This document shows, piece by piece, positions 34,626 through 42,509 of a stretch of DNA of 64,000 nucleotides. Location of the stretch: positions 2,232,001-2,296,000 of the forward strand of contig OY781436.1 of assembly GCA_963676875.1 (NCBI GenBank), given 5' to 3'. The stretch's first letter is position 1. Each line of letters begins with the position of its first letter. A program made the position numbers and the translations under genes. The stretch comes from UBA6244 sp963676875 (GTDB lineage Bacteria > Bacteroidota > Bacteroidia > Bacteroidales > F082). The notes beneath the pieces are model-generated. The model ran no database searches and was not told where the DNA came from. It saw only the letters and a program-made list of their open reading frames with translations.

Positions 34626-35384
34626 ATGCCATTTACATTCTCACATCCAGCAATAGTTTTACCTCTAACCTATTTATCGAATAAATGGATTTCGTTGACT
34701 GGACTTGTAATTGGTAGTTTGACCCCTGATTTCGAGTATTTTCTCAGAATGAGAATAAAGAGCAATTTCAGCCACACAATTGACGGACTTTTTTGGTTTG
34801 ACCTACCATTAGGTATTTTACTGGCTTTTCTCTTTCACAATATCGTCCGAGACACTTTCATTAATAACCTACCGACAATTTTGAAGTTAAGGTTTTCAGA
34901 ATATAAAAGCTTCGAGTGGAATAAATATTTTAAGAGAAATTGGCTTGTTGTGATGAGTTCAATTCTAATCGGTGCAGCTTCTCACATTCTTTGGGACAGC
35001 TTCACTCACGACCACGGTTATTTTGTTCAGACAATTCCTGCATTGCAAAACTCGGTAGAATTTTTAGGCGGACAAATTCCAATCTTAAAAATATTACAAC
35101 ACAGTTCAACATTACTCGGTGGACTGGTAATTGCTTTTGCTATTTACAAACTACCGACAAACAAAATTAAAAAGGATAAATTAAGTATCAAATACTGGGT
35201 GATTACTGTGGGGCTAACCTTGACTGTTATAGCAATAAAACTTTCAAGCGGACTTGAATTAAGACAATACGGAAACGTAATAGTGACTGCTATTTCTGCT
35301 GGAATGTTGAGTTTGGTATTAACTCCGCTGATAATGAATAAAATAATAATAAAAACTGGCTACAATAAAACCAATAAGCAATAG
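34626..35384 (+). CDS. DUF4184 family membrane protein
   Basis: 252 residues with 'MPFTFSHPAIVLPL', 'LTGLVIGSLTPDFEYFLRMR', 'HTIDGLFWFDLPLGILLAFLFH' and 'ASHILWDSFTHDHGYF', the DUF4184 pattern. About six membrane segments; conserved His and Asp residues suggest a metal-binding membrane hydrolase-like fold, function unknown. It is markedly AT-richer than the flanking housekeeping genes and is followed by an attC-like hairpin, which suggests acquisition as a cassette. Confidence 0.85.
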   Translation: MPFTFSHPAIVLPLTYLSNKWISLTGLVIGSLTPDFEYFLRMRIKSNFSHTIDGLFWFDLPLGILLAFLFHNIVRDTFINNLPTILKLRFSEYKSFEWNKYFKRNWLVVMSSILIGAASHILWDSFTHDHGYFVQTIPALQNSVEFLGGQIPILKILQHSSTLLGGLVIAFAIYKLPTNKIKKDKLSIKYWVITVGLTLTVIAIKLSSGLELRQYGNVIVTAISAGMLSLVLTPLIMNKIIIKTGYNKTNKQ

Positions 35385-35410
35385 CGCCCTTCGGGACATT
35401 ACTGCTTATA
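35374..35410 (+). other. attC-like imperfect hairpin across the DUF4184 stop codon
   Basis: ATAAGCA (35374-35380) pairs with TGCTTAT (35403-35409), TA with TA inside, and CCC with GGG at the tip (CCCTTCGGG), with mismatches and an unpaired A between. The stem spans the stop codon at 35382-35384. Imperfect folded sites with extrahelical bases just behind a gene are how integron attC sites look; it may instead be a simple terminator, but no T-run follows. Confidence 0.4.
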
Positions 35411-35474
35411 GCCAAACCGATAAACGATATCAAACAAGCCATGAAAAAGGTGCTTGATTAATTTTGAATTGTAA

Positions 35475-37040
35475 TCACTCCACCAACAACATCTTCTGTT
35501 TTTTTACCCACTCACTGGTACTCAGGGTAAAATAATACACTCCGGGTTTGAGGTGATAGTCGCCTGCATGAAATTCTTCAACGTATTTGCCGGCACCGGT
35601 GGATTGGTTGTTGATCAGTGTGGTTATCTTCCGTCCATATACATCGTACACCGAGAGGTTGATGACGGCAGGTTCGCGAAGTTTGTATGAAATATAGGTG
35701 GATGCCCTGAACGGATTGGGGTAGTTTACCTCCAGATGAATGGGTGCTTTGCTCAACTCAGGTGTTTCGGGTTGTCCCACAAACGGGTCGATGATGGCAG
35801 TCATCACCGATAGGTTACCATTCTGGAGTCTGGTCCATATGGGGCGCACCCTTCCATTGTGAGCCACAATGTTGGTGTAATCACCAAAAAATACGCTACT
35901 ATAAGGTAAAAAGGGTGATTCGCTGATTTTAAAGTTGGAAAACGTAGCTCCTCCATCGGTGGACCGTGCCACAAACACATCTGTATTGGAATTGTTGTAA
36001 TCCCTACGATCATAAAATACCACATATATGTCGCCATTGGCCTGATCGATGGTCATCCATGAGAAAAACTGCGCCCGTTCGGTATCGTCGTCGTTTACCC
36101 GAATGGGATCCGACCAGGTGTCGCCGCCATCGGTGGATTTGGCTATCCACACGTCGGGATTGTCGTCGCCATTGCGCTGATCGGTCCAGTTGACATAAAT
36201 GGTTCCTTGGTTTGGAGAGGTTCTGCATATATCACAGCAAGTGATGGGCAATCCGTTGCAACGCCTGATGCCCGGCACATCGTAGTCCCAGCCTCCGGGC
36301 TGGTCGCTCACAAAAATATCTTCCTCCAGCCAGGTATCGCCTCCGTCCAACGATCGGTCGAAAACAATTCCTGCAGGCCCTGCCCATGCCACATATACCT
36401 GTCCTTCAGGCCCTACGGCAGGCACAGCTCCTTCGGTGGTATTGTCGCTGTCCACGCAATCGCCACTCACCTCATTAATCTGTTTGGCTTCCGTCCAGCT
36501 GGCTCCGGCATCGGTTGATTTGCTGAACATGATGTTGCTATACATGTCGGGGTCGTCGGTACCATATTGGTCAAATTGTGTCCAGGTAACATAAATGGTG
36601 TTGGTGGCACTGTCAACCACGGCCCATTCTTTGTCCTGTGCCTTGGTGCCATTGAGTCCCATGTAGCTGTCATAAGTCCATTCATTGTTTTGGATGTCGT
36701 ATTTCTGACTAACAATGCGGTCGATCCAACTGCCATCCACAGGGTTGGCCAGATGCAGGAAGTAGAAAGCACCTGCCGTGTCAACGATAATGCAAGGATC
36801 ACCCCACACGCCATTTTCGGGTGAGGTCAGGGTACCACGGGTCCAGTTATATCCTCCGTCAACGGAATAATAGTAGCTATTGATGTTGGCACCGGCAAAA
36901 AGGAGATCCGTATTTTTGGGATTCATGGAAATGGAGGGCTCTTCAGGACTGTACAAGGTGCTGATAACAATATTTTCGTATTGTGCCAAGGCGCTGAAGG
37001 CAATAAAGAAAACAAATGCGGAAGTAAATAACTTTTTCAT
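35475..37040 (-). CDS. Secreted BNR-repeat protein with type A T9SS sorting domain
   Basis: 521 residues from the ATG at 37040, which begins a clean signal peptide (MKKLFTSAFVFFIAFSALAQ); the longer frame to 37121 adds 27 residues with no feature. The body is a beta-propeller with five Asp-box motifs (SVDGGYNW, STDAGASW, SLDGGDTW, STDGGDTW, STDGGATF). The last 80 residues ('VNYPNPFRASTYISYKL...VYDVYGRKITTL...KPGVYYFTL...KKQKMLLVE') are a T9SS type A sorting domain. Predicted to be surface-exposed or released. Possible glycan-binding or sialidase-like role; catalytic residues not assignable. Confidence 0.92.
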   Translation of the reverse strand: MKKLFTSAFVFFIAFSALAQYENIVISTLYSPEEPSISMNPKNTDLLFAGANINSYYYSVDGGYNWTRGTLTSPENGVWGDPCIIVDTAGAFYFLHLANPVDGSWIDRIVSQKYDIQNNEWTYDSYMGLNGTKAQDKEWAVVDSATNTIYVTWTQFDQYGTDDPDMYSNIMFSKSTDAGASWTEAKQINEVSGDCVDSDNTTEGAVPAVGPEGQVYVAWAGPAGIVFDRSLDGGDTWLEEDIFVSDQPGGWDYDVPGIRRCNGLPITCCDICRTSPNQGTIYVNWTDQRNGDDNPDVWIAKSTDGGDTWSDPIRVNDDDTERAQFFSWMTIDQANGDIYVVFYDRRDYNNSNTDVFVARSTDGGATFSNFKISESPFLPYSSVFFGDYTNIVAHNGRVRPIWTRLQNGNLSVMTAIIDPFVGQPETPELSKAPIHLEVNYPNPFRASTYISYKLREPAVINLSVYDVYGRKITTLINNQSTGAGKYVEEFHAGDYHLKPGVYYFTLSTSEWVKKQKMLLVE

Positions 37041-37117
37041 GGGCAAAATATTCTGTAAAAAGCTGATATCATATATGATAGACAATGTCAATGTAAAAAA
37101 CGTTGTCAGTGTTGCCA

Positions 37118-38425
37118 TCAATTGTTGTTGGCCACCGACAAATCAATCTGGTTTTCACCCGAAGCCACCAGGGTACTAATGGTTAGGTCTCCGGTAACGT
37201 TCACTGCCGTGCGGAGCATATCCAGAGGTCGGTCGACGGCAAAAATAAGCGCGATACCCTCGGTGGGAATTCCCACCGATGCCAACACAATCACCAACAT
37301 CACCATGCCGGCTCCGGGAACTGCCGCCGAACCAATACTGGCCAGCGTAGCGGTAAGCACTATGGTAAGCTGACCCGAAAGTCCCAGATCCATGCCATAA
37401 ACCTGTGCCAAAAACAAGGCCGCTACCGCTTGATACAAGCTGGTTCCGTCCATATTGATGGTGGCTCCAAGGGGTAAAACAAAACTGGCCGTTTCATTGG
37501 ATATTCCCAACTTTTCCTCGGCGGTTTCCATGGTGAGGGGCAGGGTGGCAGCACTGGAACTGGTTGAAAAAGCCAGCAATTGAACAGGAGAAATGGCTTT
37601 GACAAAAGAGGTGTATTTTAACGGTGAAAAAAACTTAATAATCAATGGGTAAATTAAAAAAATCATGATCGCCAGCCCGATGATAACCGTGAGACTGTAT
37701 AAACCCAAAGCGGCAAACAACGAAACGGAATCTGCCGGGTCGTCGCCGGCCATGTCCACAATCAATCCTGCCAACAGCGCAAAAACCCCGTAGGGTGCCA
37801 TGAGCATGATGAGATCGATCATTTTCAACACGATATGGTTAAGACTATCGAAAAACTTCTTCACCGGTTTGGTTTGTTTCTCGGGAAGTAATACCATCGA
37901 AATGCCGAACATCAAGGAAAAAAAGATCACTTGTAGCATATTGGCATTTTCCGACATGGCTCCCACAATGTTGCTCGGAACAATGTCCACGATAAACTGA
38001 AGGGGCGATTCGTTCTTAATCAATTGAGCACTAGTTTCCTTCTCCTGGGCATTTTGGGCAAACTTTTCTTTAAACTCCAGCGCCTTTTCTTGAGAGAATA
38101 CTTTTCCGGGACGGGTAATATTCACCACCAATAAGCCTATTGTGATGGCGATTACGGTGGTCATAACGTAAAGCAAAATGGTTTTTAGCCCCATTCGGCT
38201 TAATTTGGAGATGTCTTTCAGATTACTAACCCCGCCAATAAGCGACACAATAATCAAAGGAACCGCTATAAGTTTGAGCAAGTTGATGAAAATGGTTCCC
38301 CAGGGCTTGATGTAATGAAGGGTGAAAATATTCCATTGGAAGTTAACGGCCAACAATCCGAACATTACGCCCAAGGCCATGCCGATGAGAATTTTCCAAT
38401 GAAAGGCCAGCTTTTTTTTCTTCAT
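37118..38425 (-). CDS. Dicarboxylate/amino acid:cation symporter (DAACS family)
   Basis: 435 residues from the ATG at 38425. Multi-span membrane protein with the DAACS hallmarks: serine-rich hairpin STSSSAATLPLT, 'LGATINMDGTSLYQ', and 'VPGAGMVML' with 'DRPLDMLRTAVNVTGD' near the C-terminus. Members import glutamate, aspartate or C4-dicarboxylates with sodium or protons. The frame extends to 38521, but a -7 element (38499-38506) lies between that ATG and 38425, so the short start is favoured and matches family length. Confidence 0.94.
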   Translation of the reverse strand: MKKKKLAFHWKILIGMALGVMFGLLAVNFQWNIFTLHYIKPWGTIFINLLKLIAVPLIIVSLIGGVSNLKDISKLSRMGLKTILLYVMTTVIAITIGLLVVNITRPGKVFSQEKALEFKEKFAQNAQEKETSAQLIKNESPLQFIVDIVPSNIVGAMSENANMLQVIFFSLMFGISMVLLPEKQTKPVKKFFDSLNHIVLKMIDLIMLMAPYGVFALLAGLIVDMAGDDPADSVSLFAALGLYSLTVIIGLAIMIFLIYPLIIKFFSPLKYTSFVKAISPVQLLAFSTSSSAATLPLTMETAEEKLGISNETASFVLPLGATINMDGTSLYQAVAALFLAQVYGMDLGLSGQLTIVLTATLASIGSAAVPGAGMVMLVIVLASVGIPTEGIALIFAVDRPLDMLRTAVNVTGDLTISTLVASGENQIDLSVANNN

Positions 38426-38498
38426 GTTTTTATAAAACGAACAAAGTATGCAAAAAGCGAACCCCGATAACAGAATTATTTCGGTGTGCCGCTTTATG

Positions 38499-38506
38499 CA
38501 AAGATA
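38499..38506 (-). promoter_or_regulatory. Bacteroidota -7 element for the symporter gene
   Basis: Minus-strand TATCTTTG, a strong TAnnTTTG match, about 74 bp before the ATG at 38425. It rules out the upstream ATG at 38521. Confidence 0.55.
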
Positions 38507-38818
38507 CGAGTAATGTATCAAGTTGAAAAAGAATTCAACCGGAAGTCAGACATTTATGGATATAAATTTTAATCCATATGATGCGAAAATCACCCGGATT
38601 TTGTTTCATTTACTCAGAAATTCAAAAAAAATGTTGTTTGATTGAAATATGTAATCCAAGCCAAAAAATAGGGGGTCTACCACTCAAAACCCCCTATGGT
38701 ATTGACTTTTTGGTTATTACTAAAGACACAGCCCCACAACATATAGAACAATCCAAATATGATATGTTGTATTTTTTGTAAAAAAAGCAAAAAAAACTTG
38801 TCCTTAGCCCAAAAATAT

Positions 38819-38851
38819 TTTGACAATATATACAACAATGATGTATATTTG
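38819..38851 (+). promoter_or_regulatory. Strong Bacteroidota promoter ahead of a structured RNA
   Basis: -33 TTTG at 38819-38822 and -7 TATATTTG at 38844-38851, separated by 21 bp: the best two-part match in the window. The spacer also contains a palindrome, ATATACA (38828-38834) and TGTATAT (38842-38848), which overlaps the -7 box and could be an operator. Transcription should begin near 38857. Confidence 0.75.
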
Positions 38852-38856
38852 TCCCT

Positions 38857-39006
38857 ACATTAATAAATATTTGAGTTACGATAGAGGAAATATGCGAAAG
38901 CAGGACTCTTGCTACTAACTTTTGTCCTGCTTCGCTCCTCTATCACTTAACTTCTAACATGATCGATTCCTTTGCAAAAACGTTGCATACGACCGTGTTT
39001 TTTTTT
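38857..39006 (+). ncRNA. Candidate small structured RNA with a 22-bp hairpin (possibly 6S-like)
   Basis: Downstream of a strong promoter, GATAGAGGA (38880-38888) pairs with TCCTCTATC (38936-38944), and GCGAA then GCAGGAC (38894-38906) pair with GTCCTGC then TTCGC (38924-38935). One A is bulged and AATAT forms a one-sided loop; the apical loop is 17 nt. A small TGCAA/TTGCA stem (38973-38987) and a nine-T run (38998-39006) may mark the 3' end. The loop plus first stem base reads TAACTTTTG, close to a -7 element, so a 6S-type promoter mimic (the predicted 6S-Flavo class) is possible. No coding frame covers it convincingly. The downstream gene has its own promoter. Confidence 0.5.
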
Positions 39007-39074
39007 GTCTTTTTTCTATCTCTTTTCTTTATCGTTGCCTTAGTTCTTTTTTTTTCAATGTATTTGCTATTGGT

Positions 39075-39109
39075 TTTGTGCTTCCACTAACCAAAAACGG
39101 GTATTTTTG
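39075..39109 (+). promoter_or_regulatory. Promoter of the phosphofructokinase gene
   Basis: -33 TTTG at 39075-39078 and -7 TATTTTTG at 39102-39109, spacing 23 bp, 24 bp before the ATG at 39134. Confidence 0.55.
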
Positions 39110-39133
39110 TGAGGCTATAATATTATAGAAGCC

Positions 39134-40174
39134 ATGAGCGCAAAAGCAAAAAAGAGAATCGGCATACTAACTGCCGGAGGAGATTGTCCCGGATTAAATG
39201 CTGCCATAAGAGGTGTGGGCAAAACCGCCATTGTAAAATATGGAATGGAAGTGGTTGGCATTTCTTCCGGTTTTACCGGCCTGATTAACAAAGAATACGA
39301 AACACTGAACGAAAATCAGCTTTCCGGGATATTAACGCTGGGGGGTACTATCTTGGGTACTTCACGCGAGAAGCCTTACAAGCGAGGTGGCGAGCTGGAT
39401 GTGGACAAACCGGCACTCATCAAACAACATTACGATGAATTGAATCTGGATGCTGTTGTATGCATTGGGGGGAATGGAACGATGAAAACGGCTGCTTTAC
39501 TGGCCAAGGAAGGTTTGAATGTAATTGGAATACCCAAAACCATCGACAACGATGTGTGGGGAACCGACGTAACTTTTGGTTTTGACTCTGCTTTGTGGAT
39601 TACAACCGATGCCATCGACCGATTGCACACTACTGCCAACTCGCACAGCCGCGTAATGGTGATTGAATTGATGGGTCACGATGCCGGATGGCTTACCCTG
39701 TATGCCGGAATGGCCGGTGGTGGTGATGTTATCCTGATTCCTGAACTGGACTACGACATGAAAGTGGTAAATAAATACCTGAAAGCCAGGGCTGAAAGGA
39801 AAAAATCCTATTCTATTGTTGTTATTGCCGAGGGTATAAAAAAACCCAAAGAAATGTCAGCAGCCAGCTACATTGCTGAGCAAATTGAGGCTGGAACAGG
39901 TATCGAAACACGGAAAACAATTCTGGGATATATCCAGCGTGGGGGAAGTCCGTCGCCTATGGACCGTATTCTGGCAACCCGTTTTGGCGCATCGGCTGTT
40001 GAACTTATCGCCAACGAAAAATATGGTCGCATGGTCATTAAAAAAGGTGAAAAAATTAAGTCACTCCTTCTGAGCGATGTGGGTGGTAAAACACGCCTTG
40101 TGCCTGAAAATCACCCTGTTGTACTTAAAGCCAGAGGTCTGGGTGTGTGCATGGGAAAGAAAAAATCGCGGTAG
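39134..40174 (+). CDS. pfkA: 6-phosphofructokinase, mixed-substrate (group III) type
   Basis: 346 residues. Motifs: GILTAGGDCPGLNAAIRG (about 9-26), CIGGNGTMKTA (about 109-119), PKTIDNDVWGTD (about 134-145) with the catalytic Asp, 'ELMGHDAGWL' and 'GYIQRGGSPSPMDR'. The Gly in GGNGT is the residue linked to ATP use, whereas Lys before TIDND (Gly in E. coli PfkA) is typical of pyrophosphate enzymes. That Gly/Lys pair marks the mixed-substrate subgroup with ATP as probable donor. It phosphorylates fructose 6-phosphate in glycolysis. The TPR-LuxR gene follows 15 bp downstream. Confidence 0.94.
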   Translation: MSAKAKKRIGILTAGGDCPGLNAAIRGVGKTAIVKYGMEVVGISSGFTGLINKEYETLNENQLSGILTLGGTILGTSREKPYKRGGELDVDKPALIKQHYDELNLDAVVCIGGNGTMKTAALLAKEGLNVIGIPKTIDNDVWGTDVTFGFDSALWITTDAIDRLHTTANSHSRVMVIELMGHDAGWLTLYAGMAGGGDVILIPELDYDMKVVNKYLKARAERKKSYSIVVIAEGIKKPKEMSAASYIAEQIEAGTGIETRKTILGYIQRGGSPSPMDRILATRFGASAVELIANEKYGRMVIKKGEKIKSLLLSDVGGKTRLVPENHPVVLKARGLGVCMGKKKSR

Positions 40175-40189
40175 CGGTACATTGAGCTT

Positions 40190-41758
40190 ATGCCTAATAT
40201 CCAAAAGTTTATCCTGCTAGTATTTTCCTTATTTATTGTTTTGTCGTGTCAACATAACGACCAAGCCATAAAAGATGAACAAAAGTCGGTCCGGCTGGTG
40301 AAACAATTCAGTGAGATAAAGGAATCCCTTTCGCAAATTCATCAGCCTGACAGCCTTGTGGCAGATGCAAACAAACAAGCGTTGAAACTCAAGAAAATGT
40401 TGCCCGATTCGTTGATGGCCTCCTTTTTTCAAGAGGTGGGTATAATGTGCTATGGTATGTCGGCCTACGACCAAGCTTACGACTATTTTGAAAAAAGCAA
40501 GTATTACTACCAACAAGCCAACCAACCCTTGAAAGCCATTCGGATGTTAAGCAATCAGGCTGTATTGCAGGAGCTTAGAGGTAATTATAAGGAAGCTATT
40601 GACATGTATCTGGATGCAGCCAATTATTTTTCCGATGCCCGGGATTTTCACGCGTTGTCGTTGGTTTATACAAATATTGCAGTGGTGTATCAGGAAATGG
40701 GAATGACCGACAAATCGTTGCAATACAACCTCTTGGGCTTGAATATTAAAAAGGAAAATAGCGACACACTGGGAATGGCCACCAATTACAACAATATAGG
40801 TGTGTTGTATGATGAGTTTTTTCAGAAGCCCGATTCAGCCCTGTATTATTATCAATTGGCTGTGGATGTTTACCGGAAATTTCAAGCCCACGAACGACTT
40901 GCCTTTGCACTTAATAATGTGGGACGTATGCATTTGGAGCAAAATCATCAATCATTGGCACGCAAGGAGTTGGCTCGTGCCTACGCTCTAATGGACAGCC
41001 TCAACAATACGCATGGTCGAGCCAAAGTACTCCGGAATCAAGGCGAGCTTTATTTTTCGCTCCTAAACAATCAGCAAGCTATTCAGGCATTTAACCAATC
41101 GCTCGTGCTTTTCAGGCAATTGGGCGACAAAAAAAGTATGGTGGAGGTGAGCGAGTTGTTGTCGAAAGTATATATGGCCGCCGGAAATTTTGCCAAAGCC
41201 GCGGAATATCTGGAATTGCAAGGTAAAATAAAGGACTCGCTCATGAGTGCCGAAAGCAAGTCTATTATTGCCGAAATGGAAACCCGCTTTCAGGTGAGAG
41301 AAAAAAATAAGGCCATCACCCTGCTCGAACTTCAGGACGAAATAAACCGGCGTAAGATTAAAACCCAACTTTGGGTTCTCATACTTCTCGTGGTAATTTT
41401 TGCACTTTTGCTCATCCTGTTTTACTTTTACATGACACGGAACAAACTTATGCAAAAACAATTGAGACTCGAACTGCAAAATTATCTTCTGGAAATCCGC
41501 GACATGAAAACCGCCCTCAGTGAAACTCCTTCTGATATCAATGAAGAGCCCGTGGGACCCGATTTTGAAGAATATGACCTTACCGAGCGTGAAAAGGAAG
41601 TGTTGCACATGATTGCCAAAGGGTATAAAAATACCGAAATAGCCGAAAAATTATTTGTGTCAGAAAATACCATCAAAACCCACATCAAACACATTTACGT
41701 AAAATTGGATGTAAAAAACCGTGTGGAAGCATTGAAAAGAGTAAAAATGGTTCAATAA
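40190..41758 (+). CDS. Membrane-anchored TPR protein with C-terminal LuxR-type HTH
   Basis: 522 residues. The N-terminus (MPNIQKFILLVFSLFIVLSC) looks like a lipoprotein signal with Cys at 20. TPR repeats fill about 60-350 ('ATNYNNIGVLYDEF', 'AFALNNVGRMHLEQ'). One membrane helix lies at about 395-417 (LWVLILLVVIFALLLILFYF) after a charged coiled-coil stretch, and a LuxR/GerE HTH occupies about 464-522 (LTEREKEVLHMIAKGYKNTEIAEKL...NTIKTHIKHIYVKL). The TPR part should be periplasmic and the HTH cytoplasmic, making a one-component transmembrane regulator. It may be co-transcribed with pfkA. A small CACCC-GAAA-GGGTG stem (41791-41804) lies behind it. Confidence 0.9.
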   Translation: MPNIQKFILLVFSLFIVLSCQHNDQAIKDEQKSVRLVKQFSEIKESLSQIHQPDSLVADANKQALKLKKMLPDSLMASFFQEVGIMCYGMSAYDQAYDYFEKSKYYYQQANQPLKAIRMLSNQAVLQELRGNYKEAIDMYLDAANYFSDARDFHALSLVYTNIAVVYQEMGMTDKSLQYNLLGLNIKKENSDTLGMATNYNNIGVLYDEFFQKPDSALYYYQLAVDVYRKFQAHERLAFALNNVGRMHLEQNHQSLARKELARAYALMDSLNNTHGRAKVLRNQGELYFSLLNNQQAIQAFNQSLVLFRQLGDKKSMVEVSELLSKVYMAAGNFAKAAEYLELQGKIKDSLMSAESKSIIAEMETRFQVREKNKAITLLELQDEINRRKIKTQLWVLILLVVIFALLLILFYFYMTRNKLMQKQLRLELQNYLLEIRDMKTALSETPSDINEEPVGPDFEEYDLTEREKEVLHMIAKGYKNTEIAEKLFVSENTIKTHIKHIYVKLDVKNRVEALKRVKMVQ

Positions 41759-41852
41759 AGCACTATTCTCTTACCTTTTTTTTAATAAATCACCCGAAAG
41801 GGTGAAGATTGATTTATAATTTGACCCGTAATTTGTAGTCAAATAAAAGGCC

Positions 41853-42419
41853 ATGATTAAATGGATTGTGATAAGTGTTGCTTTGTTGAGCCAGATAAGT
41901 ATATTGGCACAGGGTTCGCCATTTCATGGATTGAAAGGGGCGATTATCCATTATCGGGTGAAGGGCTCTGGATCGGGAGGTGGAAAGGCCACTTTGTATC
42001 TGGATGATTTTGGTGCCAAAAAAGCCCTGCATACCCTAATAAACTCCGACTCGAACCGTACACAGTCTGAATATTACGAATTGCTGATCGATGAACAACA
42101 CTCGGCCTACGATATGATAAAACATCAATTGATTGACAATACCATAGATTTGGATGTGCCCACTTCTATTATCCTCACCAATTTTAATTATCAAATGCTT
42201 GTGGGATTGGGTTTTTACGCATGTGGCGATCGTATTGTTAATGAAAAAATATGTAGTGCCTTCTGTAACAACACAGACACTATTTGCTTATGGAAAGGAG
42301 CAGTAATGAAACTCTCCATGCATTTGTCCATGGCTTCCATTGAGTTGGAAGCTATTCAAATTGAATCGGTGCAACCACCTGCATCAGTTTTTCGGTTGCC
42401 CTTAAAATCAAGTAATTAA
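41853..42419 (+). CDS. Secreted hypothetical protein, paralogue of the 46427 gene product
   Basis: 188 residues with a signal peptide (MIKWIVISVALLSQISILAQ). The mature part shows 'GAIIHYRVKGSGSGGGKATLYLDDFGAKKA' and 'LGFYACGDRIVNEKICSAFCNN...LWKGAVMKLSM'. The same frame of motifs appears in the product of 46427-47473 ('SAIVEYKLEGSDEGTKTLYID', 'GYEIIGQETISGKECDIWKQ...WNGLTLKSQ'), so the two are probably paralogues with a common beta-sheet fold. Four Cys could form disulfides. Function unknown; envelope location predicted. Confidence 0.75.
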   Translation: MIKWIVISVALLSQISILAQGSPFHGLKGAIIHYRVKGSGSGGGKATLYLDDFGAKKALHTLINSDSNRTQSEYYELLIDEQHSAYDMIKHQLIDNTIDLDVPTSIILTNFNYQMLVGLGFYACGDRIVNEKICSAFCNNTDTICLWKGAVMKLSMHLSMASIELEAIQIESVQPPASVFRLPLKSSN

Positions 42420-42509
42420 GATCAAACCAAACGGATCATAGATTAAAAAAAAACGAAAATATCAACAATCAGAAAGTCAATTTATAAAAAAATTTAACCC
42501 CTATCTAAA

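Noticed and set aside
38578..38781. Plus-strand frame of 67 residues before the structured RNA.
   Set aside because: No recognisable features or start signal; the sequence is AT-rich intergenic DNA upstream of a strong promoter.
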